NCBI GenBank assembly: GCA_944320135.1
Contig: CALUGI010000007.1
Coordinates: 1 to 64,000, forward strand
Direction: 5' to 3'
Origin: an uncultured Phocaeicola sp.
Lineage (GTDB): Bacteria; Bacteroidota; Bacteroidia; Bacteroidales; Bacteroidaceae
DNA: 64,000 nt
The notes beneath the pieces were generated by a model. The model was not told the DNA's origin. It saw only the letters and a program-made list of their open reading frames with translations, and searched no databases. Below are positions 44,329-53,689 of the stretch, in pieces (the stretch's first letter is position 1; every line of letters begins with the position of its first letter). The translations under genes were made by a program, and so were the position numbers.

Positions 44329-45131
44329 TGCATGGTTACGGTTAGCGTGGAGACTTTGTTGGTTTCCAGTGTCAGGGCTTCCTTGGCGGTGTACCAATAA
44401 GGCGCGCCGTTGTCACCCTCGATGCAGAGATACTTCCCCTCCAGTTTCTGGGCGGGGATTACGGCGCGGAATGTTCCGTCTTCCGTTTTTGCCATCACGA
44501 TTTCCGAAGCCTCCGCATCCGCTTTTAATGTTGCGGTCTGCTTGGTCAGGTCGACCGATGCTGTGGCCTTTGCTTTCAGTGTCGCCTTTTGAGCCGTAAC
44601 TCCGTCGGGCAATGTGGCCTTCACTTCGAGCAATGCCAACGCATGGGTGAAGGCAAGGTCGACTTCCGTATTGTTCGCGTTCGCAGTTTCGTTTTTGGCA
44701 AGCAGCAGGTCGCTTCCGTTTATGCCGTTGGAGGCCTGGTCTGCGTTCACGGAAAAGTCGAACGTCGTGGTTTTGTTGCTTTCCGCATACGGATAATAGG
44801 CGTAGAAGTTCACCGGTGTTCCGTCGATGGGGAAGATGGCCGCTTCTTCCGCAGTCCATGCGTTTCCTTGGTACTGGTGTCTTAGATTTGTACCCTTGAT
44901 GTCTTCGTTGTCCGACCGGTTGCAGATGAAGATGCCTATGCCGTCCCCTTCCGTGAACTCGGTCCTCCGGTCATTGGTTGTCGTGCGCGACTGCAGGATG
45001 GATGTTCTGAAAACAATCTCTTTCCCTTGCTCTTGCGGAAACAGGTCTGTGTCTATCCCGTCCTTTGCGCACGAGCCGAGAATGAGTGCCATTGCTGACA
45101 CTATTCCCAATTGTATGAGGTTTGTATTCAT
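44325..45131 (-). CDS. fimbrillin-family lipoprotein (Mfa-like)
   Basis: A 268-residue lipoprotein (lipobox LGSC). EIVFRTSILQSRTT followed by FTEGDGIGIF and VNFYAYYPYAES are the usual marks of the fimbrillin (FimA/Mfa1-like) superfamily, as are DLLLAKNETA and FTHALALLEVKAT. Members form the shafts or tips of Bacteroidales pili, but many sit singly in PULs as surface proteins. The protein ends at TLTVTMQ, typical of this family. An 85-base gap with a strong hairpin separates it from the jelly-roll gene upstream; the DUF4955 gene overlaps its stop. A role in glycan binding at the cell surface is inferred. Confidence 0.82.
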   Translation of the reverse strand: MNTNLIQLGIVSAMALILGSCAKDGIDTDLFPQEQGKEIVFRTSILQSRTTTNDRRTEFTEGDGIGIFICNRSDNEDIKGTNLRHQYQGNAWTAEEAAIFPIDGTPVNFYAYYPYAESNKTTTFDFSVNADQASNGINGSDLLLAKNETANANNTEVDLAFTHALALLEVKATLPDGVTAQKATLKAKATASVDLTKQTATLKADAEASEIVMAKTEDGTFRAVIPAQKLEGKYLCIEGDNGAPYWYTAKEALTLETNKVSTLTVTMQ

Positions 45132-45153
45132 GGCAGATATTGGATTAATTTCC

Positions 45154-45205
45154 CCAACCTTTCCCGGAAGATAGTGCCGTGGCCTGTTTTTTCGGGAAAG
45201 GTTGG
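45154..45205 (-). terminator. intra-operon hairpin between surface-protein genes
   Basis: Perfect 13-base arms at 45154-45166 and 45193-45205 flank a 26-base loop, in the gap between the jelly-roll gene and the fimbrillin-like gene. There is no strong T tract on the minus strand. It may attenuate or process the message so that upstream SusC/SusD genes are expressed more than downstream ones (inference). Confidence 0.55.
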
Positions 45206-45216
45206 GAGAGAATTGT

Positions 45217-45903
45217 TTATTTCTTCAATTCAAGTTTCACGTCGTCAAGAACGAACTTCGTAAATTCGTTGTTCGGCGAGAAGAGGATGAAGAAACTGTC
45301 CAGCAGTGCATCGGATGTTTCTCCGAATTCACCGTTTCCTTCCGGGTACGGATAAGGAGCCTTTACTTTCTTCGAGAAGTCGAAGTCGAGCACGTATTCC
45401 GTATAGTCCTTTTTCAGATTGATTTGCTTGTAGCCGGACGGAACTTCCGATTCGCTGCGGCGTGCCGCTGTGACGCATTCCTTTCCGTCATGGCTGATGA
45501 TGATGACTTTCATGTTGTTGCCCGAAGTTCCTTTTGCCTTGAAGGACAGACGGTACACCTTGCGCTCCATGCTCTGGCCGCTGGTGCGGTAGCACAGATA
45601 AGTTCCGTACCAGCTTTTCTGCTGATAGAAGTCGCAACGGATAACGTTCCGGTTCAGCTTCTTGTCGAGCTCCACTTTTGCGTCGCCTACTTCCAGTTCG
45701 GGTGCTACGCGGTAGAGCCATACGTTGTTTTCTTCCGGATTCTCCTTGTCGTTTGCCACTGCTTCCATGCTTCCGGCGGTGAGGCTGGATATGGCTTTGA
45801 TGTCCACTTTATCCGCGTTGGTTTCAGTCGTTTCTGCATTTACGGTCAGGAAGGCGGCAGCCATCAGCGTTGCCAGACCTAATTTGAAATTCATTGTTTT
45901 CAT
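45217..45903 (-). CDS. secreted jelly-roll (carbohydrate-binding-like) protein
   Basis: A 228-residue protein with an N-terminal signal peptide (FKLGLATLMAAAFLTVNA). The mature part is one beta-sandwich domain: VIRCDFYQQKSWYGTYLCYR, YRLSFKAKG, VLDFDFSKKVKAPYPYPEG and FVLDDVKLELKK at the end. The same pattern forms the C-terminal domain of the neighbouring protein at 45936-47465 (YKTFVAYRLAKPQAQKYILK; DFYLKDISLELKK), so the two are paralogous. The fold resembles galactose-binding-like carbohydrate modules. No lipobox was seen. Glycan binding is inferred from fold and PUL position. Confidence 0.72.
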   Translation of the reverse strand: MKTMNFKLGLATLMAAAFLTVNAETTETNADKVDIKAISSLTAGSMEAVANDKENPEENNVWLYRVAPELEVGDAKVELDKKLNRNVIRCDFYQQKSWYGTYLCYRTSGQSMERKVYRLSFKAKGTSGNNMKVIIISHDGKECVTAARRSESEVPSGYKQINLKKDYTEYVLDFDFSKKVKAPYPYPEGNGEFGETSDALLDSFFILFSPNNEFTKFVLDDVKLELKK

Positions 45904-45935
45904 AATCGTTTGTTTTTAATTGGTTAGTGATATGG

Positions 45936-47465
45936 TTAGTTTTCTTTCTTCAGTTCGAGAGATATGTCTTTGAGGTAGAAGTCTACATCGTTTGTCCACG
46001 GGGAGAATTGGATGAACAGGTTCTCTAAAACTTCATCGCTTGTGTCACTGTAACTCGTGTCAGTGTTATAAATGGTAGTGACTTGTTTTGAGAAGTCGTA
46101 TTCGATTTTGTAGTCCGTGTAATCATCTGTGAGTTTCACGTCGTGAGCGCCGTTGCATTTGTCTCCCGGTTCTCCTGTAAGGATGATTTTTTTGTCTTCA
46201 CGGAATATGAAAACTTTGACTTGCTTGCCGGTGTTGCCTTTCATCTTGAATTTGAGAATGTATTTTTGAGCTTGCGGCTTTGCAAGCCGGTACGCAACAA
46301 ATGTTTTATACCATGTATTGTTGTCGTTTACTTTGCAATGCAATACATGCGAACCGGTGCTTTCATCTTGTTCTATTGTTGTAATGCCTGGCGTAGCGAT
46401 TGACTTATTGACAAAGAATATCCAGTCTCCTATGTTGTGTTGCCAAGGTTTGTCATTGGTGTTTTCAATTTCCATGTCTCCTAAAGGCAGATCATCAATA
46501 GTCCTTTCAATCCAATTCTCTTTCAGGCTTCCGTTTGCAGCATTTCCGTCTTCCCAATTGCCTATCGGTTCCTCGGTCATCACGAAATCAATGCCTTCTA
46601 TCGTAACGGTTGCCGTGCAGGTGTAGCGCGTGGCCTGTTTCAGTTCCGTCAGGTCGTCCGTCAGATTGTATGTGTGCTCGCGTCCCATACTGGGGAGTTT
46701 CACTACAATCTGACATCCTTCTACGGATGCAACGGGAATCGCCTGCACCGTGTCGCTCTTGATTTCAGTCAGACTTGCGGCTTCTCCGGCTTTCATGGCG
46801 ATGTCCTTCTGCGCATTCAGATTTTCGAACTGTCCGTTCACAAGGTTGAAGTCGGCTTTGGTGTACATCCCTTTCACGGTTGCGCTGAAATCCGCCAAGT
46901 ATTCGGCCGTCACGCCGTCTCCTTTAAGTTTGAGCACGATTTGCGACAAAGCCGGGCGCAGTTCCATTGAAACCTCGCCGCTGTTTTTGTCTAATCCTTT
47001 CAGGTTCGATGCGTAGAGCAGGTTGAAAGGAGACGATGTGCTTTCCTGATTTGATACGTCGACTGCTATCTTGTTGTCGGTCAGCGTTTCATTGTACGGA
47101 TAGTAGGCGGTGATGTTCGTCTTGCTTCCGTCTTCCGGATAGTAGATGACGGTTCCGGTTTCTGCCGGCGGCGCGAAGTATCCGATGGGGGAGGGTACGG
47201 ATTCATACGGCATGTTCTCGTATGAGCCGATGATGCCGTCGCCGCTTTCCGTGGTCATGAACACTCCGACTTTCTTTCCTTCGCTTTGCCATTCGCTCCC
47301 TTTGTCTTGCGGGTCGAACGTGAAAGTCTTTCCTTTCAGCACAAGCGGAGTTTCGTTTGTGCCCGGATCGGTTCCTGCCGTATTGTCGTCGTCATTGTCG
47401 CATCCGTAGAGCAGGGGTGACAATGCTGACACGAACAGGGCTGTGTAGAATAATTTGTTTTTCAT
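45936..47465 (-). CDS. fimbrillin-like lipoprotein fused to a jelly-roll domain
   Basis: A 509-residue lipoprotein (lipobox LLYGC). Residues about 30-300 are fimbrillin-like: GKKVGVFMTT, NITAYYPYNETL, FNLLYASNLKG, and ALSQIVLKLKGDG. A linker (IGNWEDGNAANGSLKENWIE) leads to a C-terminal jelly-roll domain (about 340-509) homologous to the stand-alone protein encoded next door at 45217-45903. The fusion puts a likely glycan-binding module on a pilin-type scaffold, in the place of a surface glycan-binding protein of a SusCD operon. It lies 13 bases after the DUF5017 gene. No enzyme motif was seen. Confidence 0.8.
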   Translation of the reverse strand: MKNKLFYTALFVSALSPLLYGCDNDDDNTAGTDPGTNETPLVLKGKTFTFDPQDKGSEWQSEGKKVGVFMTTESGDGIIGSYENMPYESVPSPIGYFAPPAETGTVIYYPEDGSKTNITAYYPYNETLTDNKIAVDVSNQESTSSPFNLLYASNLKGLDKNSGEVSMELRPALSQIVLKLKGDGVTAEYLADFSATVKGMYTKADFNLVNGQFENLNAQKDIAMKAGEAASLTEIKSDTVQAIPVASVEGCQIVVKLPSMGREHTYNLTDDLTELKQATRYTCTATVTIEGIDFVMTEEPIGNWEDGNAANGSLKENWIERTIDDLPLGDMEIENTNDKPWQHNIGDWIFFVNKSIATPGITTIEQDESTGSHVLHCKVNDNNTWYKTFVAYRLAKPQAQKYILKFKMKGNTGKQVKVFIFREDKKIILTGEPGDKCNGAHDVKLTDDYTDYKIEYDFSKQVTTIYNTDTSYSDTSDEVLENLFIQFSPWTNDVDFYLKDISLELKKEN

Positions 47466-47478
47466 GTTCCGTTGATTT

Positions 47479-48468
47479 TTAATTGTTGGTTTCAGTAGTT
47501 GTTGCTTCTTCTTCCACTACGGTTATCGTGATTTCCCTTATCGCTTCCGCCATGTTCCATGCGTTGGCGTTGCGTGCAATGAACGTGGCCGTGTATTCTC
47601 CCGGCTCGGTGTAGGTGTGGGTGTAGCTCGTCAGTGCGGCGGAAAGGCTCTTGATGGATTCGCCTTCGTCGGCACTCACTTTCGATGCGTTTATCGCCGA
47701 ACTCACGGCCCAGACATGCGTGCCGTTGATGCCGTTTCTTCCTTGTATTTTTACGTTGGAGTCATCGCAGTTGGTGGTAAGGGGATATTTCGGGTCTGTC
47801 TTGTTGCCTTCGATGACTAAGAAGCCGAAACCGAAGTCGTTTTTGGGCGATGTCTTTTCCACCGTTTTTCCGTCGAGCGTGTAAGACAGTTTCGGAGAGA
47901 AGGTGACATCGGGGTGTCTCCATGAATTTGCAATCTCTTCCGATGTGAGCGGAGCCATGTTGTATTCAAGGGCGAGATAGAACGGCTTGTCCTTGTAGGC
48001 GGATATGTCGACGAGCACATCGTTTACTGAGCCGTTTTGATAGCCTTCGTCAGTGGATGTGATTACGGGCACTTTCAGCTGTCCGTCCAAATCCGTCCAT
48101 GTGGCGGCGTTGATGCTTTCTTCGTCATACGACCCGTTGAAATCTTCTGAAACCAGCACTCTCAGTCCGTTTCTGTAGTTCTTGCGGGCGTATTGCAGCG
48201 TCAGGTTGTATCCTAATTTCAGGTCTTGCACTTCCGCCTGATAGCGGTTGCGGTTCGCATATTTCTTTCCGAACTCGCCGGAATAGAAGATAAGGTAGTC
48301 CGGGTCGCCCGAAAAGAGGAATGTCACCGGTTCTCCTGCCTTGACGGTTGTCGTCCCGTTTTCGATGCTGACATCGAAATTCAGTTCCTCGATGCTGTTG
48401 TTGTCGCACGATGCGAATGCGGTTGCGGCAAGCAGCATCGTTCCATATACTAATGTTTTGCTTTTCAT
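47479..48468 (-). CDS. DUF5017-type surface lipoprotein
   Basis: A 329-residue lipoprotein (lipobox FASC). The N-terminal part has a PKD-like strand pattern (TTTVKAGEPVTFLFSGDPDYL, with IFYSGEFGKKYANRNRY next), typical of DUF5017 proteins downstream of susD. A central region (ATWTDLDGQLKVPVITSTD) resembles the DUF5017 choice-of-anchor type fold, and the C-terminus has another PKD-like strand (YTHTYTEPGEYTATFIARNA). These proteins are considered surface glycan-binding proteins that work with SusC/SusD. It lies 28 bases after susD. Confidence 0.8.
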   Translation of the reverse strand: MKSKTLVYGTMLLAATAFASCDNNSIEELNFDVSIENGTTTVKAGEPVTFLFSGDPDYLIFYSGEFGKKYANRNRYQAEVQDLKLGYNLTLQYARKNYRNGLRVLVSEDFNGSYDEESINAATWTDLDGQLKVPVITSTDEGYQNGSVNDVLVDISAYKDKPFYLALEYNMAPLTSEEIANSWRHPDVTFSPKLSYTLDGKTVEKTSPKNDFGFGFLVIEGNKTDPKYPLTTNCDDSNVKIQGRNGINGTHVWAVSSAINASKVSADEGESIKSLSAALTSYTHTYTEPGEYTATFIARNANAWNMAEAIREITITVVEEEATTTETNN

Positions 48469-48496
48469 ACGGTAAAGTGTTTAGGTTGTTTGTTGT

Positions 48497-50227
48497 TTAC
48501 CATCCTTCGTTTTGTCCGCAAATCGGGTTGGTGTTCAGCTCGGCTTCCGGAATGGGGAAGTAGATATGCTTGTCCTCAAGCTGGATGCCCGGCTGCGCCT
48601 TGATGTTCGTGCCGGCATATTCTCCGCTCACTGCAACGGGGTAGCCTACCATGTCTTTGTCATACTTGCTTCCGTCGGCAACCGTGTTCTGGTCGGCAAG
48701 CATACGGATGCGCTTCATGAAGTAGTCTTTTCCCCAACGGCGGAGGTCCATCTTGCGGTTCCCCTCGTAACAGAGTTCGCGTGCGCGTTCGTCGCGTATG
48801 AACTCTCGGAACGTGTCGGAAGTGAAGTCTCCCAAGCTGACTTCGCTGGCCCCCGCACGTCTTCTTACTTCATTCACTGCATCTATCGCTTCCTGCGTGG
48901 GTGCTCCTTCCACTTCGTTGGCGGCTTCGGCCAGCATCAGCAGCACATCAGAATAACGCATAATCGGGCAATTGATGGAAGTGGAGTATTGGGTCACCGG
49001 ACGCACCACTTCGTACTCCCTGCGCCATTTGGCCGCATCGCCTTCTTTTACACTCTCATCCAGCTCCTTGTCCGTCCTGTATTTTTTTGTCGCTTTTTCT
49101 TCATTCTCGCTGATGACTGTCCTGTTGAACGTGTAGGTGGAGAAGTTCCACCATTTGCGCTGGTCATCGTCTTCATACATGCGGAACAGGATGCGCGAGC
49201 CGTTCCAGAACCCGTAGCAGAATCCGTTTTCCGGGTCCAGCCCCGAACCTTGCGTGATTCCGTTCGACAGTCCGATGGAGGCTGATTCACGGGTGATGTT
49301 GAGGTCGTTGCTGTACATCTCGGCTTCGAACATGCTTTCTTTCCAGTTGTATTGGTCGGAGCACATGTCGATGAACAATACCCTATAGCCGTTCGTGTTG
49401 TCTTCTTTCAGTACGCCGTTTTCAAACCGTTGGTACAGTTCTCCGGTGCGGGTTTGCACCAATTCGTGGAGTTCGCTGTCCCTTACCTTGCGTGCGTAAG
49501 TCAAGGCTTCGTTCCATTTGTCGGCATATACCGGATAGCCCGACATCCAGAGGTAAGCTCTGGCGAGCAGGGCTTGTGCGGTGGTCTGCGACATGTGTCC
49601 CGGTCCTCCCAGCTCGTCGGCGGGAAGGCATCCCTTTTCCGCTTCCTGCAAGTCGGCTATAATCTGGTTGTAGATGTCAATTTGCGGACTCCGCGCCAGC
49701 TTTTGCGAGCTGAGGTCTGTGGTCGGGGTCAGTCGCAAGGGCACTTCTCCCCACAGGCTTACGAGGTTCATGTAGTAGAGCGCGCGCAGCCCCTTGGCTT
49801 CCGCCAGCAGACGCTGTTTGGTGCGCTCGTCATCACCGAACGCTTCGAGCGGCTTGTCCTTGATGGCATCGATGTACGTGTTTGCCCTGTTGATGCCTTT
49901 GTAAAGCTCGGTCCATGTCTCGTCCAAAGTCTTGTCTACCGGAGTATAGTTGTTCAGGTAGACTTTTGTCATACCGATGCTGTACTGCTTGTTGTAGATC
50001 ATTATGTCCGACCCTCCGTCGCAGTCCATGATGAGGTTTCCTCCGTAGAGTTTTGTGCTGCTCAACGGGTCGTAGACTCCTGCCAGTCCCGCTTCGCAAC
50101 TTTCAAGGTTGTTGTAGACGTTGCTTTCAGACAACTCGTCGAATGTATCCGTCTCAAGAAAGTCGCATGCGCTCAAGCTGACCGCCATGCCTATTATATA
50201 TATTGACAGTTTTTTCATCTTCTTCAT
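48497..50227 (-). CDS. SusD/RagB-family glycan-binding lipoprotein
   Basis: A 576-residue lipoprotein (lipobox SLSAC). SusD marks: DFLETDTFDELSESNVYNN near the start, the TPR-like region (KGLRALYYMNLVSLWGEVPL), ALLARAYLWMSGYP, and the C-terminal MRYSDVLLMLAEAANEV, RRRAGASEV and IRDERARELCYEGNRKMDL. SusD caps the SusC transporter on the cell surface and captures oligosaccharides. It follows susC by 10 bases. The C-terminal IPEAELNTNPICGQNEGW is the usual family end. Sequence alone does not show the ligand. Confidence 0.95.
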   Translation of the reverse strand: MKKMKKLSIYIIGMAVSLSACDFLETDTFDELSESNVYNNLESCEAGLAGVYDPLSSTKLYGGNLIMDCDGGSDIMIYNKQYSIGMTKVYLNNYTPVDKTLDETWTELYKGINRANTYIDAIKDKPLEAFGDDERTKQRLLAEAKGLRALYYMNLVSLWGEVPLRLTPTTDLSSQKLARSPQIDIYNQIIADLQEAEKGCLPADELGGPGHMSQTTAQALLARAYLWMSGYPVYADKWNEALTYARKVRDSELHELVQTRTGELYQRFENGVLKEDNTNGYRVLFIDMCSDQYNWKESMFEAEMYSNDLNITRESASIGLSNGITQGSGLDPENGFCYGFWNGSRILFRMYEDDDQRKWWNFSTYTFNRTVISENEEKATKKYRTDKELDESVKEGDAAKWRREYEVVRPVTQYSTSINCPIMRYSDVLLMLAEAANEVEGAPTQEAIDAVNEVRRRAGASEVSLGDFTSDTFREFIRDERARELCYEGNRKMDLRRWGKDYFMKRIRMLADQNTVADGSKYDKDMVGYPVAVSGEYAGTNIKAQPGIQLEDKHIYFPIPEAELNTNPICGQNEGW

Positions 50228-50237
50228 TGTTGTTTGG

Positions 50238-53200
50238 TTACAGACTCATTTTTATTCCGAAAGTGTAAGTTGCCGACCGAGGATAAGCGGAGTAGTCGAA
50301 GCCGCGCGTCATGGAAGAGTTGCGGGTGGACACTTCCGGATCATATCCTGAATATTTGGTCCATGTAATCAAGTCCTGTCCCGTGAAGTAGAGCCTCAAA
50401 GACTTGATGCCGCTATTTCTCAACCATTTTGCCGGGAAGTTATATCCCAACTGGATGGTTTTGAGGCGGAGCACGGAGGCGTCTTCCACTTCGCGGCTGG
50501 TATTGAATCCCACTTCATAGAATCCGCGTGTCGGTGCCCACAGGTAGTTCGTGTAGTTTCCGGGGGTGATGCTTCCATCCTCGTTCACGGTGCGCGGAGT
50601 CCAGTGGTTGGCGGCACTTGCCAGCTGGTTCGTGTGTCCGCTTTTTAGTTCTTCCAGCAGCTTGCGGTTGTAGTTGATCAGGTCGTTCCCGTAAGACCAT
50701 TGGAAGAATACGCTCAAGTCGAATCCCCTGTATTCAAAGCGGTTGGTAAATCCTCCGATGTGTATCGGGAGTCCGTGCCCGATAATGGTACGGTCGTCCG
50801 TAGTAATCTTTCCGTCCCCGTTGATGTCTTTCAGTTTCGGGTCGCCGGGCTGGATTTCGCTCCTTTTCCGTCCGTTGTCGGGGATTCCATCTTTCAGCAC
50901 GAAGTTGTTCGGGCTGACTTCGTTGAAGTCTTCGTATTGGTAAACCCCGTCATATACATATCCGTACATTTCCGAGAGCGGATGCCCTACCTTGGCGATG
51001 TACAGGTCCGGGATTTCCGGATACTGTATGCCGACTACGCGGCTGGTCTGGCCGTCGGACAGGGCGGTGATCTCATTCTTGTTGAAGGAGATGTTGAACG
51101 AAGAAGTCCATTTCAGCTTTTTTCCTCCTCCTTTCAGGTTTACGGTGTTGATGGCGATTTCAAAACCTCTGTTGCGCACGCTTCCCACATTCTGCTGTAC
51201 TTTGTCGAATCCGATGGACGGCGGAGTGTCGGCATACAGAAGCAGGTCTCTGGTATGTTTGTTGTACCAGTCGATGACCGCCGTGATACGGTTGCCGAAG
51301 AAACCGATGTCAAGTCCGATGTCCGTCTGGTAGGTTGATTCCCATTTCAAATCCTTGTTTGCCATCTGGCGGACATAGATTGCGGAACTCATGGAGTTGT
51401 TGAACGCATAGTTCTCGTTTCCCGCATAAAGCAGATGCGACGGATAAGCCTCTTGAGTGCGGTTGTTTCCCGTGACTCCCCATCCGGCTCTCAGCTTCAG
51501 GTTGGAGAGCCATCTGCGTGTGGAACGCATGAATTTCTCTTCCGAGATTCTCCACGCTCCCGACATGGAAGGGAAGAACCCCCACTTGTTGTAGATAAGG
51601 CGTGACGAACCGTCCGCACGCACGGTACCGGTGAAAAGATAGCGTGACCTCCAGTCGTAGTTGAGACGGGCGAAGAAAGAAGTCATGTGGTGTTCGGTCT
51701 TGTCCGCGTAAATCTTGTTGGCGGTTCCCTGGTCGATTCCCCATAAGCCGAGTTCTTCCCAAGGAACGAGAACGGATTGTCCGCCCAGACGCTGGTATTC
51801 GTTGCTGGACAAGGAGGCTCCGAGCATTCCGGTAATGTTGTGCTGCTTTACCTTTGTGCGGTAGGTCAATGTATAGTCATTGCCCCAGTTGTTGTATTCC
51901 CTGTAGTTGAAGTTTCCGTTCTGCTTGTTGGGCTGGTAGCGTTCGTCGCCCCAATAAGTTTCCGAGTTGTTGAACGTTGTGCCTCTTTGCGTGCTTTGGC
52001 TGTACGAACCGGTAATCCGGAGTTCCAGTTTCGGCGTAATCTTCCAGGTGAGGTAGGCATTCAGGTTCAGCTGGCGGTTCAGATTCCGGCTGTCCTCGTT
52101 TTGCACGGTCTTTACCGGATTGTAGCGGTAGTCCGTCGCGCTGTTGATTGCCGGGTCGAACGGCTGGTTCAGTATGTCTTCGTCCAGTTTGTATGCAAGC
52201 GGACGGTAAGCCAGAATTGAATAGAACAGGTAGTGGCTTGAAGTCCATCCTCCGTGGCTTTCCGACGGGTTGGCACCTTGAGTCTTGTTGTTGGCATAGT
52301 TCACGGTAAAGCCGACTTTCACGTTTTGTGAGATGTCCTGGTCCAATGTCAGTCGTGTCCTGAAGCTGTTGTAGGATGAGCCGGTCAGCGTTCCTTTCTG
52401 GTAGAAATAGGATGCGCTGGCACTGTACTTGGTGTGTTGCGTACCTCCGCTGAGCGATACGTGGTGGTTGGTGTAGGGTGCGCCGTCAAGGACTATGTCC
52501 TGCCAGTTGTACGCCTCGCGGTTCCGGTAGTCTTCAAGTGTCTGATAGCGGCCCAGATTCTTGTCATAGCTCAGATAAGTCCGGTCAAGGTATTGGTCGG
52601 TATAGTGGTTCAGCTCGGTCTGGAGTTTGACAAAGTTATAGGCATCCATCATCTTGAGGAACTGAGGTTCCGTCTGCCAGGTGATATATCCGTCATAAGT
52701 GACGGTAGGAGGCGCTTCCTTACCTCTTTTTGTATTGATGATGATGACACCGTTGGCACCTCTGGCTCCGTAGATGGCGGTGGCGGACGCATCCTTCAGT
52801 ACGTCAATTGACTCGATGTCGTTCGGGTTGTAGGCTGCCAGATCGGGGTCTTCCATCGGGAAACCGTCGATGACATAAAGCGGAGAACCGTCGGACGAAT
52901 CCGAAATCGTGTTGCTGCCTCGGATGACAATGTTCGATGTGGCTCCGGGGCGCGCGTCGGTCGCCACGACCTGCACGCCTGCCACCCGTCCGGCGAGAGC
53001 CTGGTCAATGGATGTGACAGGTGCCTTGGTCAGGTCTTCCATGTCCACGTTGCTGACAGAACCGGTAAGGTCGCTTTTCTTGACGGAACCGTAACCGATG
53101 GCGACTACTTCGTCCAGTATAACCGCGTCTTCTTTCAGCGTTACATTGATTCTTGTCTTATTGCCTATCGTAACTTCTTTTGTGGCATAACCCAAGAAAG

Positions 53201-53438
53201 AGAAAGTAAGTACAGAGGAACCTTTCGGGACAGAAATCTGGTATTGTCCTTCAAGGTCGGTGATCGTTCCGGTCTTTGTCCCTTTCACAATTACGTTTAC
53301 TCCGGGTATCGGCTCTTGACGCTCATCGGTGACTATACCGACAATGCGCGTCTGGGCAAAACCCATAGAGACAGATAAAAGTAATGTCCATAATGTGAGG
53401 ACAAGCTTTTTCTTTGAGAATAAGTCTTCCTTTTTCAT
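50238..53438 (-). CDS. SusC/RagA-family TonB-dependent transporter
   Basis: A 1066-residue outer-membrane transporter: signal peptide to about residue 29 (SMGFAQ), carboxypeptidase-regulatory-like domain (about 30-115; VGIVTDERQEPIPGVNVIVK), TonB box and plug (about 118-235, with SNIVIRGSNTISDSSDGSPL and VIDGFPM), then the beta-barrel ending SATYTFGIKMSL. It imports oligosaccharides with SusD, powered by TonB. It is the first gene of the minus-strand PUL operon and diverges from the GH29 gene at 53690, with 251 bases between. No exact TAnnTTTG was found in front of it, which fits a gene that needs an activator such as the HTCS (inference). Confidence 0.96.
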   Translation of the reverse strand: MKKEDLFSKKKLVLTLWTLLLSVSMGFAQTRIVGIVTDERQEPIPGVNVIVKGTKTGTITDLEGQYQISVPKGSSVLTFSFLGYATKEVTIGNKTRINVTLKEDAVILDEVVAIGYGSVKKSDLTGSVSNVDMEDLTKAPVTSIDQALAGRVAGVQVVATDARPGATSNIVIRGSNTISDSSDGSPLYVIDGFPMEDPDLAAYNPNDIESIDVLKDASATAIYGARGANGVIIINTKRGKEAPPTVTYDGYITWQTEPQFLKMMDAYNFVKLQTELNHYTDQYLDRTYLSYDKNLGRYQTLEDYRNREAYNWQDIVLDGAPYTNHHVSLSGGTQHTKYSASASYFYQKGTLTGSSYNSFRTRLTLDQDISQNVKVGFTVNYANNKTQGANPSESHGGWTSSHYLFYSILAYRPLAYKLDEDILNQPFDPAINSATDYRYNPVKTVQNEDSRNLNRQLNLNAYLTWKITPKLELRITGSYSQSTQRGTTFNNSETYWGDERYQPNKQNGNFNYREYNNWGNDYTLTYRTKVKQHNITGMLGASLSSNEYQRLGGQSVLVPWEELGLWGIDQGTANKIYADKTEHHMTSFFARLNYDWRSRYLFTGTVRADGSSRLIYNKWGFFPSMSGAWRISEEKFMRSTRRWLSNLKLRAGWGVTGNNRTQEAYPSHLLYAGNENYAFNNSMSSAIYVRQMANKDLKWESTYQTDIGLDIGFFGNRITAVIDWYNKHTRDLLLYADTPPSIGFDKVQQNVGSVRNRGFEIAINTVNLKGGGKKLKWTSSFNISFNKNEITALSDGQTSRVVGIQYPEIPDLYIAKVGHPLSEMYGYVYDGVYQYEDFNEVSPNNFVLKDGIPDNGRKRSEIQPGDPKLKDINGDGKITTDDRTIIGHGLPIHIGGFTNRFEYRGFDLSVFFQWSYGNDLINYNRKLLEELKSGHTNQLASAANHWTPRTVNEDGSITPGNYTNYLWAPTRGFYEVGFNTSREVEDASVLRLKTIQLGYNFPAKWLRNSGIKSLRLYFTGQDLITWTKYSGYDPEVSTRNSSMTRGFDYSAYPRSATYTFGIKMSL

Positions 53439-53644
53439 GTTCTCATGTTCTTAAATTAAAGATTAATACTGATGTTAGATTGCACAGCAAATGTCAGAAA
53501 CTAATGCTGTTTGTCCGGGTGTTGCAGTACAAACCACAGGCATATAGCGTACAATCATGGCTGGTAGGGGGATGTCGGGCCGATTTGTACGTATTGATGT
53601 TCGCCCTTGTACGCTGAGTATACCGGAAAATGTTTGTCATGCTC

Positions 53645-53652
53645 TACATTTG
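53645..53652 (+). promoter_or_regulatory. -7 element of the GH29/PL8 operon
   Basis: TACATTTG matches TAnnTTTG exactly and lies 37 bases before ATG 53690. No TTG was found at the -33 spacing. The missing -33 box could mean activator dependence. It excludes an ATG at 53630 as the start. Confidence 0.5.
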
Positions 53653-53689
53653 TGTCAAACTCAAACTACATAATATTATAAGAATGTAT

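Noticed and set aside
53439-53689. A small protein gene between susC and the GH29 gene (frame 53414-53617)
   Set aside because: It starts inside the divergent susC coding sequence, has no motif, and occupies what is best explained as a divergent control region.
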